Shown here piece after piece: positions 1 through 10,881 of a DNA stretch of 64,000 nt (within the stretch, counting starts at the first letter, position 1; each line of letters opens with the position of its first letter). The translations under genes were made by a program, and so were the position numbers. Below the pieces are notes generated by a model. That model saw only the letters and a program-made list of their open reading frames with translations. It was not told the DNA's origin and searched no databases. Origin of the DNA: Auanema rhodensis (taxonomy: Eukaryota; Nematoda; Chromadorea; Rhabditida; Rhabditidae); NCBI GenBank assembly GCA_964057225.1, contig OZ059898.1, positions 2,108,001 through 2,172,000 on the forward strand, given 5' to 3'.

Positions 1-24
1 TTGTCAAAATGTTTTTGGAAGCAA

Positions 25-50
25 TGTTGAGTGTACATGGAAACTCAACA
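25..50. other. Inverted repeat, 8-bp arms with 10-nt loop, present in every monomer
   Basis: TGTTGAGT at monomer 25-32 is the exact reverse complement of ACTCAACA at 43-50. A competing pairing of GTGTA (31-35) with TACAC (51-55) is also possible. The element lies in the least variable third of the monomer. The few mutations here are A30T (39340), T32G (22845 and 26355), A50T (46380) and the recurrent deletion of C44 (six copies). Deletion of C44 breaks the right arm; none of these is matched by a compensating change. Coordinates are for copy 1; add multiples of 351 for others up to 16849. Confidence 0.85.
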
Positions 51-119
51 TACACTAATGCATCATTTTTCAAACGATCATAACTAATTTTTGTATTAAG
101 CGTTTCTCAATGTAGTATA

Positions 120-189
120 GTGCATTCGATGCGGATTTTTAAGCTGCGTCGATCTGTGTTATCAGATTTGCGCTAGCTTAAAAATGCAC
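120..189. other. Long imperfect hairpin, the largest dyad in the monomer
   Basis: Outer arms GTGCAT (120-125) and ATGCAC (184-189) are complementary. Inside them, TTTTAAGCT (137-145) pairs with AGCTTAAAA (175-183), then GCG (146-148) with CGC (171-173) after a one-base bulge at T174. The left arm carries about 11 extra bases (126-136), within which GCAT and ATGC can form their own small stem. The loop is 149-170. Mutations in the stem are sporadic and uncompensated: T138A (three copies), T140C (four), A141G (59806) and G176A (17199-17548). Whether it forms in DNA or in a transcript cannot be told from sequence. Confidence 0.75.
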
Positions 190-202
190 CGTGAAATCAA
201 CT

Positions 203-224
203 GATATAAGTTCACACTTATATC
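203..224. other. Perfect 9-bp stem with 4-nt loop, present in most monomers
   Basis: GATATAAGT (203-211) and ACTTATATC (216-224) are exact reverse complements around loop TCAC (212-215). Several recurrent variants fall inside it: G203T in three early copies (352, 1405, 9127), which turns 200-211 into the perfect 12-bp palindrome ACTTATATAAGT; T207A in three copies (4564, 7021, 13690); T218A in six copies (23516 to 29483); and A209T once (59523). C213T (36013, 38119) is in the loop. None is accompanied by a restoring change on the other arm, so the stem is common but not strictly maintained. Confidence 0.85.
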
Positions 225-320
225 CTCGATTTTCACCCTGAAGAATTAATTTTTTCGTTGAATAACATTGTCCATCGTCTTTGCCTTGAAAAAAGGAATC
301 TAAAAACATCTACTTTTTGC

Positions 321-361
321 TAAATTATTTTGAAATTTTTCGAAAAAATTTTTGTCAAAAT
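321..361. other. A/T-tract junction segment with 12-bp palindrome TTTTTCGAAAAA
   Basis: The monomer-monomer junction is its most AT-rich part: alternating T5 and A4-A6 tracts from about 327 through position 14 of the next copy. TTTTTCGAAAAA at 336-347 is a perfect palindrome containing TTCGAA. Variants include C341T (24909, 28419, 30525), T340C (59303, 61057, 63513), T338G (41052, 42105, 43158) and T349G (16495, 44573). Known: A-tracts can bend DNA when phased near 10 bp. The spacing here looks closer to 7 and 13, so I make no firm claim of curvature. Confidence 0.7.
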
Positions 362-1755
362 GTTTTTGGAAGCAATGTTGAGTGTACATGGAAACTCAAC
401 ATACACTAATGCATCATTTTTCAAACGATCATAACTAATTTTTGTATTAAGCGTTTCTCAATGTAGTATAGTGCATTCGATGCGGATTTTTAAGCTGCGT
501 CGATCTGTGTTATCAGATTTGCGCTAGCTTAAAAATGCACCGAGATATCAACTTATATAAGTTCACACTTATATCCTCGATTTTCACCCTGAAGATTTAA
601 TTTTTTCGTTGAATAACATTGTCCATCGTCTTTGCCTTGAAAAATGGAATCTAAAAACATCTACTTTTTGCTAAATTATTTTGAAATTTTTCGAAAAAAT
701 TTTTGTCAAAATGTTTTTGGAAGCAATGTTGAGTGTACATGGAAACTCAACATACACTAATGCATCATTTTTCAAACGATCATAACTAATTTTTGTATTA
801 AGCGTTTCTCAATGTAGTATAGTGCATTCGATGCGGATTTTTAAGCTGCGTCGATCTGTGTTATCAGATTTGCGCTAGCTTAAAAATGCACCGAGATATC
901 AACTGATATAAGTTCACACTTATATCCTCGATTTTGACCCTGAAGAATTAATTTTTTCGTTGAATAACATTGTCCATCGTCTTCGCCTTGAAAAAAGGAA
1001 TCTAAAAACATCTACTTTTTGCTAAATTATTTTGAAATTTTTCGAAAAAATTTTTGTCAAAATGTTTTTGGAAGCAATGTTGAGTGTACATGGAAACTCA
1101 ACATACACTAATGCATCATTTTTCAAACGATCATAACTAATTTTTGTATTAAGCGTTTCTCAATGTAGTATAGTGCATTCGATGCGGATTTTTAAGCTGC
1201 GTCGATCTGTGTTATCAGATTTGCGCTAGCTTAAAAATGCACCGTGAAATCAACTGATATAAGTTCACACTTATATCCTCGATTTTCACCCTGAAGAATT
1301 AATTTTTTCGTTGAATAACATTGTCCATCGTCTTTGCCTTGAAAAAAGGAATCTAAAAACATCTACTTTTTGCTAAATTATTTTGAAATTTTTCGAAAAA
1401 ATTTTTGTCAAAATGTTTTTGGAAGCAATGTTGAGTGTACATGGAAACTCAACATACACTAATGCATCATTTTTCAAACGATCATAACTAATTTTTGTAT
1501 TAAGCGTTTCTCAATGTAGTATAGTGCATTCGATGCGGATTTTTAAGCTGCGTCGATCTGTGTTATCAGATTTGCGCTAGCTTAAAAATGCACCGAGATA
1601 TCAACTTATATAAGTTCACACTTATATCCTCGATTTTCACCCTGAAGATTTAATTTTTTCGTTGAATAACATTGTCCATCGTCTTTGCCTTGAAAAATGG
1701 AATCTAAAAACATCTACTTTTTGCTAAATTATTTTGAAATTTTTCGAAAAAATTT

Positions 1756-4700
1756 TTGTCAAAATGTTTTTGGAAGCAATGTTGAGTGTACATGGAAACT
1801 CAACATACACTAATGCATCATTTTTCAAACGATCATAACTAATTTTTGTATTAAGCGTTTCTCAATGTAGTATAGTGCATTCGATGCGGATTTTTAAGCT
1901 GCGTCGATCTGTGTTATCAGATTTGCGCTAGCTTAAAAATGCACCGAGATATCAACTGATATAAGTTCACACTTATATCCTCGATTTTGACCCTGAAGAA
2001 TTAATTTTTTCGTTGAATAACATTGTCCATCGTCTTCGCCTTGAAAAAAGGAATCTAAAAACATCTACTTTTTGCTAAATTATTTTGAAATTTTTCGAAA
2101 AAATTTTTGTCAAAATGTTTTTGGAAGCAATGTTGAGTGTACATGGAAACTCAACATACACTAATGCATCATTTTTCAAACGATCATAACTAATTTTTGT
2201 ATTAAGCGTTTCTCAATGTAGTATAGTGCATTCGATGCGGATTTTTAAGCTGCGTCGATCTGTGTTATCAGATTTGCGCTAGCTTAAAAATGCACCGTGA
2301 AATCAACTGATATAAGTTCACACTTATATCCTCGATTTTCACCCTGAAGAATTAATTTTTTCGTTGAATAACATTGTCCATCGTCTTTGCCTTGAAAAAA
2401 GGAATCTAAAAACATCTACTTTCTGCTAAATTATTTTGAAATTTTTCGAAAAAATTTTTGTCAAAATGTTTTTGGAAGCAATGTTGAGTGTACATGGAAA
2501 CTCAACATACACTAATGCATCATTTTTCAAACGATCATAACTAATTTTTGTATTAAGCGTTTCTCAATGTATTATAGTGCATTCGATGCGGATTTTTAAG
2601 CTGCGTCGATCTGTGTTATCAGATTTGCGCTAGCTTAAAAATGCACCGTGAAATCAACTGATATAAGTTCACACTTATATCCTCGATTTTCACCCTGAAG
2701 AATTAATTTTTTCGTTGAATAACATTGTCCATCGTCTTTGCCTTGAAAAAAGGAATCTAAAAACATCTACTTTTTGCTAAATTATTTTGAAATTTTTCGA
2801 AAAAATTTTTGTCAAAATGTTTTTGGAAGCAATGTTGAGTGTACATGGAAACTCAACATACACTAATGCATCATTTTTCAAACGATCATAACTAATTTTT
2901 GTATTAAGCGTTTCTCAATGTAGTATAGTGCATTCGATGCGGATTTTTAAGCTGCGTCGATCTGTGTTATCAGATTTGCGCTAGCTTAAAAATGCACCGA
3001 GATATCAACTGATATAAGTTCACACTTATATCCTCGATTTTCACCCTGAAGATTTAATTTTTTCGTTGAATAACATTGTCCATCGTCTTTGCCTTGAAAA
3101 ATGGAATCTAAAAACATCTACTTTTTGCTAAATTATTTTGAAATTTTTCGAAAAAATTTTTGTCAAAATGTTTTTGGAAGCAATGTTGAGTGTACATGGA
3201 AACTCAACATACACTAATGCATCATTTTTCAAACGATCATAACTAATTTTTGTATTAAGCGTTTCTCAATGTAGTATAGTGCATTCGATGCGGATTATTA
3301 AGCTGCGTCGATCTGTGTTATCAGATTTGCGCTAGCTTAAAAATGCACCGAGATATCAACTGATATAAGTTCACACTTATATCCTCGATTTTGACCCTGA
3401 AGAATTAATTTTTTCGTTGAATAACATTGTCCATCGTCTTCGCCTTGAAAAAAGGAATCTAAAAACATCTACTTTTTGCTAAATTATTTTGAAATTTTTC
3501 GAAAAAATTTTTGTCAAAATGTTTTTGGAAGCAATGTTGAGTGTACATGGAAACTCAACATACACTAATGCATCATTTTTCAAACGATCATAACTAATTT
3601 TTGTATTAAGCGTTTCTCAATGTAGTATAGTGCATTCGATGCGGATTTTTAAGCTGCGTCGATCTGTGTTATCAGATTTGCGCTAGCTTAAAAATGCACC
3701 GAGATATCAACTGATATAAGTTCACACTTATATCCTCGATTTTCACCCTGAAGATTTAATTTTTTCGTTGAATAACATTGTCCATCGTCTTTGCCTTGAA
3801 AAATGGAATCTAAAAACATCTACTTTTTGCTAAATTATTTTGAAATTTTTCGAAAAAATTTTTGTCAAAATGTTTTTGGAAGCAATGTTGAGTGTACATG
3901 GAAACTCAACATACACTAATGCATCATTTTTCAAACGATCATAACTAATTTTTGTATTAAGCGTTTCTCAATGTAGTATAGTGCATTCGATGCGGATTTT
4001 TAAGCTGCGTCGATCTGTGTTATCAGATTTGCGCTAGCTTAAAAATGCACCGAGATATCAACTGATATAAGTTCACACTTATATCCTCGATTTTGACCCT
4101 GAAGAATTAATTTTTTCGTTGAATAACATTGTCCATCGTCTTCGCCTTGAAAAAAGGAATCTAAAAACATCTACTTTTTGCTAAATTATTTTGAAATTTT
4201 TCGAAAAAATTTTTGTCAAAATGTTTTTGGAAGCAATGTTGAGTGTACATGGAAACTCAACATACACTAATGCATCATTTTTCAAACGATCATAACTAAT
4301 TTTTGTATTAAGCGTTTCTCAATGTAGTATAGTGCATTCGATGCGGATTTTTAAGCTGCGTCGATCTGTGTTATCAGATTTGCGCTAGCTTAAAAATGCA
4401 CCGAGATATCAACTGATATAAGTTCACACTTATATCCTCGATTTTCACCCTGAAGATTTAATTTTTTCGTTGAATAACATTGTCCATCGTCTTTGCCTTG
4501 AAAAATGGAATCTAAAAACATCTACTTTTTGCTAAATTATTTTGAAATTTTTCGAAAAAATTTTTGTCAAAATGTTTTTGGAAGCAATGTTGAGTGTACA
4601 TGGAAACTCAACATACACTAATGCATCATTTTTCAAACGATCATAACTAATTTTTGTATTAAGCGTTTCTCAATGTAGTATAGTGCATTCGATGCGGATT

Positions 4701-6318
4701 TTTAAGCTGCGTCGATCTGTGTTATCAGATTTGCGCTAGCTTAAAAATGCACCGAGATATCAACTGATAAAAGTTCACACTTATATCCTCGATTTTGACC
4801 CTGAAGAATTAATTTTTTCGTTGAATAACATTGTCCATCGTCTTCGCCTTGAAAAAAGGAATCTAAAAACATCTACTTTTTGCTAAATTATTTTGAAATT
4901 TTTCGAAAAAATTTTTGTCAAAATGTTTTTGGAAGCAATGTTGAGTGTACATGGAAACTCAACATACACTAATGCATCATTTTTCAAACGATCATAACTA
5001 ATTTTTGTATTAAGCGTTTCTCAATGTAGTATAGTGCATTCGATGCGGATTTTTAAGCTGCGTCGATCTGTGTTATCAGATTTGCGCTAGCTTAAAAATG
5101 CACCGTGAAATCAACTGATATAAGTTCACACTTATATCCTCGATTTTCACCCTGAAGATTTAATTTTTTCGTTGAATAACATTGTCCATCGTCTTTGCCT
5201 TGAAAAATGGAATCTAAAAACATCTACTTTTTGCTAAATTATTTTGAAATTTTTCGAAAAAATTTTTGTCAAAATGTTTTTGGAAGCAATGTTGAGTGTA
5301 CATGGAAACTCAACATACACTAATGCATCATTTTTCAAACGATCATAACTAATTTTTGTATTAAGCGTTTCTCAATGTAGTATAGTGCATTCGATGCGGA
5401 TTTTTAAGCTGCGTCGATCTGTGTTATCAGATTTGCGCTAGCTTAAAAATGCACCGAGATATCAACTGATATAAGTTCACACTTATATCCTCGATTTTCA
5501 CCCTGAAGATTTAATTTTTTCGTTGAATAACATTGTCCATCGTCTTTGCCTTGAAAAAAGGAATCTAAAAACATCTACTTTTTGCTAAATTATTTTGAAA
5601 TTTTTCGAAAAAATTTTTGTCAAAATGTTTTTGGAAGCAATGTTGAGTGTACATGGAAACTCAACATACACTAATGCATCATTTTTCAAACGATCATAAC
5701 TAATTTTTGTATTAAGCGTTTCTCAATGTAGTATAGTGCATTCGATGCGGATTTTCAAGCTGCGTCGATCTGTGTTATCAGATTTGCGCTAGCTTAAAAA
5801 TGCACCGAGATATCAACTGATATAAGTTCACACTTATATCCTCGATTTTCACCCTGAAGATTTAATTTTTTCGTTGAATAACATTGTCCATCGTCTTTGC
5901 CTTGAAAAATGGAATCTAAAAACATCTACTTTTTGCTAAATTATTTTGAAATTTTTCGAAAAAATTTTTGTCAAAATGTTTTTGGAAGCAATGTTGAGTG
6001 TACATGGAAACTCAACATACACTAATGCATCATTTTTCAAACGATCATAACTAATTTTTGTATTAAGCGTTTCTCAATGTAGTATAGTGCATTCGATGCG
6101 GATTTTTAAGCTGCGTCGATCTGTGTTATCAGATTTGCGCTAGCTTAAAAATGCACCGAGATATCAACTGATATAAGTTCACACTTATATCCTCGATTTT
6201 GACCCTGAAGAATTAATTTTTTCGTTGAATAACATTGTCCATCGTCTTCGCCTTGAAAAAAGGAATCTAAAAACATCTACTTTTTGCTAAATTATTTTGA
6301 AATTTTTCGAAAAAATTT
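1756..6318 (+). repeat. 13-monomer segment, first copy (4563 bp)
   Basis: Monomers 6-18 run C, A(C317), A(T115), B, C(A138), B, C, B, C(A207), A/B hybrid, B/A hybrid, B(C140), C. The identical order, including all the rare markers in brackets, recurs at 10882-15444, 26 monomers (9126 bp) downstream. I see only two differences between the copies: A302G in the monomer at 13339 and G134A in the monomer at 14743. Rare markers in the same order rule out chance and show a multi-kilobase duplication. Confidence 0.85.
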
Positions 6319-8775
6319 TTGTCAAAATGTTTTTGGAAGCAATGTTGAGTGTACATGGAAACTCAACATACACTAATGCATCATTTTTCAAACGATCATA
6401 ACTAATTTTTGTATTAAGCGTTTCTCAATGTAGTATAGTGCATTCGATGCGGATTTTTAAGCTGCGTCGATCTGTGTTATCAGATTTGCGCTAGCTTAAA
6501 AATGCACCGAGATATCAACTGATATAAGTTCACACTTATATCCTCGATTTTGACCCTGAAGAATTAATTTTTTCGTTGAATAACATTGTCCATCGTCTTC
6601 GCCTTGAAAAAAGGAATCTAAAAACATCTACTTTTTGCTAAATTATTTTGAAATTTTTCGAAAAAATTTTTGTCAAAATGTTTTTGGAAGCAATGTTGAG
6701 TGTACATGGAAACTCAACATACACTAATGCATCATTTTTCAAACGATCATAACTAATTTTTGTATTAAGCGTTTCTCAATGTAGTATAGTGCATTCGATG
6801 CGGATTTTTAAGCTGCGTCGATCTGTGTTATCAGATTTGCGCTAGCTTAAAAATGCACCGAGATATCAACTGATATAAGTTCACACTTATATCCTCGATT
6901 TTCACCCTGAAGATTTAATTTTTTCGTTGAATAACATTGTCCATCGTCTTTGCCTTGAAAAATGGAATCTAAAAACATCTACTTTTTGCTAAATTATTTT
7001 GAAATTTTTCGAAAAAATTTTTGTCAAAATGTTTTTGGAAGCAATGTTGAGTGTACATGGAAACTCAACATACACTAATGCATCATTTTTCAAACGATCA
7101 TAACTAATTTTTGTATTAAGCGTTTCTCAATGTAGTATAGTGCATTCGATGCGGATTTTTAAGCTGCGTCGATCTGTGTTATCAGATTTGCGCTAGCTTA
7201 AAAATGCACCGAGATATCAACTGATAAAAGTTCACACTTATATCCTCGATTTTGACCCTGAAGAATTAATTTTTTCGTTGAATAACATTGTCCATCGTCT
7301 TCGCCTTGAAAAAAGGAATCTAAAAACATCTACTTTTTGCTAAATTATTTTGAAATTTTTCGAAAAAATTTTTGTCAAAATGTTTTTGGAAGCAATGTTG
7401 AGTGTACATGGAAACTCAACATACACTAATGCATCATTTTTCAAACGATCATAACTAATTTTTGTATTAAGCGTTTCTCAATGTAGTATAGTGCATTCGA
7501 TGCGGATTTTTAAGCTGCGTCGATCTGTGTTATCAGATTTGCGCTAGCTTAAAAATGCACCGTGAAATCAACTGATATAAGTTCACACTTATATCCTCGA
7601 TTTTCACCCTGAAGATTTAATTTTTTCGTTGAATAACATTGTCCATCGTCTTTGCCTTGAAAAATGGAATCTAAAAACATCTACTTTTTGCTAAATTATT
7701 TTGAAATTTTTCGAAAAAATTTTTGTCAAAATGTTTTTGGAAGCAATGTTGAGTGTACATGGAAACTCAACATACACTAATGCATCATTTTTCAAACGAT
7801 CATAACTAATTTTTGTATTAAGCGTTTCTCAATGTAGTATAGTGCATTCGATGCGGATTTTTAAGCTGCGTCGATCTGTGTTATCAGATTTGCGCTAGCT
7901 TAAAAATGCACCGAGATATCAACTGATATAAGTTCACACTTATATCCTCGATTTTCACCCTGAAGATTTAATTTTTTCGTTGAATAACATTGTCCATCGT
8001 CTTTGCCTTGAAAAAAGGAATCTAAAAACATCTACTTTTTGCTAAATTATTTTGAAATTTTTCGAAAAAATTTTTGTCAAAATGTTTTTGGAAGCAATGT
8101 TGAGTGTACATGGAAACTCAACATACACTAATGCATCATTTTTCAAACGATCATAACTAATTTTTGTATTAAGCGTTTCTCAATGTAGTATAGTGCATTC
8201 GATGCGGATTTTCAAGCTGCGTCGATCTGTGTTATCAGATTTGCGCTAGCTTAAAAATGCACCGAGATATCAACTGATATAAGTTCACACTTATATCCTC
8301 GATTTTCACCCTGAAGATTTAATTTTTTCGTTGAATAACATTGTCCATCGTCTTTGCCTTGAAAAATGGAATCTAAAAACATCTACTTTTTGCTAAATTA
8401 TTTTGAAATTTTTCGAAAAAATTTTTGTCAAAATGTTTTTGGAAGCAATGTTGAGTGTACATGGAAACTCAACATACACTAATGCATCATTTTTCAAACG
8501 ATCATAACTAATTTTTGTATTAAGCGTTTCTCAATGTAGTATAGTGCATTCGATGCGGATTTTTAAGCTGCGTCGATCTGTGTTATCAGATTTGCGCTAG
8601 CTTAAAAATGCACCGAGATATCAACTGATATAAGTTCACACTTATATCCTCGATTTTGACCCTGAAGAATTAATTTTTTCGTTGAATAACATTGTCCATC
8701 GTCTTCGCCTTGAAAAAAGGAATCTAAAAACATCTACTTTTTGCTAAATTATTTTGAAATTTTTCGAAAAAATTT
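3862..8775 (+). repeat. Tandem 7-mer duplication (2 x 2457 bp)
   Basis: Monomers 12-18 (3862-6318) and 19-25 (6319-8775) have the same order: C, B, C with A207, A/B hybrid, B/A hybrid, B with C140, C. The A207 marker sits at 4770 and 7227, exactly 2457 bp apart. The same seven-monomer string occurs a third time at 12988-15444, where A207 lies at 13896. The first 7-mer is therefore part of the longer 13-mer, while the second stands alone and continues into a B copy with T268A at 8776. Confidence 0.85.
4915..5616 (+). repeat. Reciprocal A/B and B/A hybrid monomer pair
   Basis: Monomer 15 (4915-5265) has the A signature at 192 and 195 but the B signature at 245 and 294. Monomer 16 (5266-5616) has the B signature at 192, 195 and 245 and the A signature at 294. 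The pair recurs at 7372-8073 and 14041-14742. Adjacent complementary mosaics are what exchange or gene conversion between an A and a B copy would leave, with the switch of monomer 15 between 195 and 245 and that of monomer 16 between 245 and 294. Repeated single-site mutation is the alternative. Confidence 0.75.
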
Positions 8776-10881
8776 TTGTCAAAATGTTTTTGGAAGCAAT
8801 GTTGAGTGTACATGGAAACTCAACATACACTAATGCATCATTTTTCAAACGATCATAACTAATTTTTGTATTAAGCGTTTCTCAATGTAGTATAGTGCAT
8901 TCGATGCGGATTTTTAAGCTGCGTCGATCTGTGTTATCAGATTTGCGCTAGCTTAAAAATGCACCGAGATATCAACTGATATAAGTTCACACTTATATCC
9001 TCGATTTTCACCCTGAAGATTTAATTTTTTCGTTGAATAACAATGTCCATCGTCTTTGCCTTGAAAAATGGAATCTAAAAACATCTACTTTTTGCTAAAT
9101 TATTTTGAAATTTTTCGAAAAAATTTTTGTCAAAATGTTTTTGGAAGCAATGTTGAGTGTACATGGAAACTCAACATACACTAATGCATCATTTTTCAAA
9201 CGATCATAACTAATTTTTGTATTAAGCGTTTCTCAATGTAGTATAGTGCATTCGATGCGGATTTTTAAGCTGCGTCGATCTGTGTTATCAGATTTGCGCT
9301 AGCTTAAAAATGCACCGAGATATCAACTTATATAAGTTCACACTTATATCCTCGATTTTCACCCTGAAGATTTAATTTTTTCGTTGAATAACATTGTCCA
9401 TCGTCTTTGCCTTGAAAAATGGAATCTAAAAACATCTACTTTTTGCTAAATTATTTTGAAATTTTTCGAAAAAATTTTTGTCAAAATGTTTTTGGAAGCA
9501 ATGTTGAGTGTACATGGAAACTCAACATACACTAATGCATCATTTTTCAAACGATCATAACTAATTTTTGTATTAAGCGTTTCTCAATGTAGTATAGTGC
9601 ATTCGATGCGGATTTTTAAGCTGCGTCGATCTGTGTTATCAGATTTGCGCTAGCTTAAAAATGCACCGAGATATCAACTGATATAAGTTCACACTTATAT
9701 CCTCGATTTTGACCCTGAAGAATTAATTTTTTCGTTGAATAACATTGTCCATCGTCTTCGCCTTGAAAAAAGGAATCTAAAAACATCTACTTTTTGCTAA
9801 ATTATTTTGAAATTTTTCGAAAAAATTTTTGTCAAAATGTTTTTGGAAGCAATGTTGAGTGTACATGGAAACTCAACATACACTAATGCATCATTTTTCA
9901 AACGATCATAACTAATTTTTGTATTAAGCGTTTCTCAATGTAGTATAGTGCATTCGATGCGGATTTTTAAGCTGCGTCGATCTGTGTTATCAGATTTGCG
10001 CTAGCTTAAAAATGCACCGTGAAATCAACTGATATAAGTTCACACTTATATCCTCGATTTTCACCCTGAAGAATTAATTTTTTCGTTGAATAACATTGTC
10101 CATCGTCTTTGCCTTGAAAAAAGGAATCTAAAAACATCTACTTTCTGCTAAATTATTTTGAAATTTTTCGAAAAAATTTTTGTCAAAATGTTTTTGGAAG
10201 CAATGTTGAGTGTACATGGAAACTCAACATACACTAATGCATCATTTTTCAAACGATCATAACTAATTTTTGTATTAAGCGTTTCTCAATGTATTATAGT
10301 GCATTCGATGCGGATTTTTAAGCTGCGTCGATCTGTGTTATCAGATTTGCGCTAGCTTAAAAATGCACCGTGAAATCAACTGATATAAGTTCACACTTAT
10401 ATCCTCGATTTTCACCCTGAAGAATTAATTTTTTCGTTGAATAACATTGTCCATCGTCTTTGCCTTGAAAAAAGGAATCTAAAAACATCTACTTTTTGCT
10501 AAATTATTTTGAAATTTTTCGAAAAAATTTTTGTCAAAATGTTTTTGGAAGCAATGTTGAGTGTACATGGAAACTCAACATACACTAATGCATCATTTTT
10601 CAAACGATCATAACTAATTTTTGTATTAAGCGTTTCTCAATGTAGTATAGTGCATTCGATGCGGATTTTTAAGCTGCGTCGATCTGTGTTATCAGATTTG
10701 CGCTAGCTTAAAAATGCACCGAGATATCAACTGATATAAGTTCACACTTATATCCTCGATTTTGACCCTGAAGAATTAATTTTTTCGTTGAATAACATTG
10801 TCCATCGTCTTTGCCTTGAAAAATGGAATCTAAAAACATCTACTTTTTGCTAAATTATTTTGAAATTTTTCGAAAAAATTT
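8776..10881 (+). repeat. Mosaic segment linking duplicated blocks (monomers 26-31)
   Basis: Order: B with T268A, B with G203T, C, A with C317, A with T115, then a hybrid at 10531-10881. Monomers 27-30 (9127-10530) match monomers 5-8 (1405-2808) marker for marker, 22 monomers away. The hybrid combines the C signature at 234 and 245 with the B signature at 282 and 294, placing a switch between 245 and 282. The next three monomers (10882-11934) again read C, A(C317), A(T115), repeating monomers 28-30 four units on. Confidence 0.75.

Larger units (their letters stand above)
1..351 (+). repeat. Reference monomer (copy 1, family A)
   Basis: This copy is the coordinate frame for all monomer positions quoted here; the start is an arbitrary phase. 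Composition is 57 C, 53 G and 241 A/T. Landmarks in order: 8-bp inverted repeat at 25-50, NsiI-type ATGCAT at 59-64, long imperfect hairpin at 120-189 with GCTAGC at 172-177, perfect 9-bp stem at 203-224, variable segment with the family-diagnostic sites at 191-296, and an A/T-tract segment at 321-351 with a 12-bp palindrome at 336-347. Twelve CpG dinucleotides are present. Copy 1 is family A (T192, A195, C234, A245, C279, A294). The half-length, about 175 bp, is close to a nucleosome repeat, which is only a correlation. Confidence 0.95.
1..2106 (+). repeat. Higher-order repeat A-B-C trimer, two tandem copies (1053 bp each)
   Basis: Monomers 1-3 (1-1053) are family A, B with G203T, and C. Monomers 4-6 (1054-2106) repeat that order, with no difference that I can see by eye. 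The trimer is the simplest higher-order unit in the window and the only place where A, B and C alternate strictly. The next monomer (2107) is again A but carries T317C and is followed by another A rather than by B, so the trimer register is lost there. Confidence 0.85.

Noticed and set aside
120-135. tRNA-like box B (ATTCGATGC resembles GWTCRANNC)
   Set aside because: One position mismatches, no box A lies at a suitable distance, and no cloverleaf can be drawn.
191-230. Hammerhead ribozyme, as found in some satellite DNAs
   Set aside because: The forward CTGATAT and the reverse-strand CTGATAA both miss the CTGANGA core, and I find no properly placed GAAA and cleavage triplet.
1-351. Monomer as an ancient dimer of two ~175-bp halves
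   Set aside because: The best stretch I found (66-86 against 251-271) is short, and neighbouring bases do not align; a computed self-alignment would be needed.
1-351. Assignment to a known insect satellite such as Drosophila 1.688 (359 bp) or a beetle satellite of about 360 bp
   Set aside because: The length is similar, but apart from generic A/T tracts I cannot match the sequence to any that I remember with confidence.
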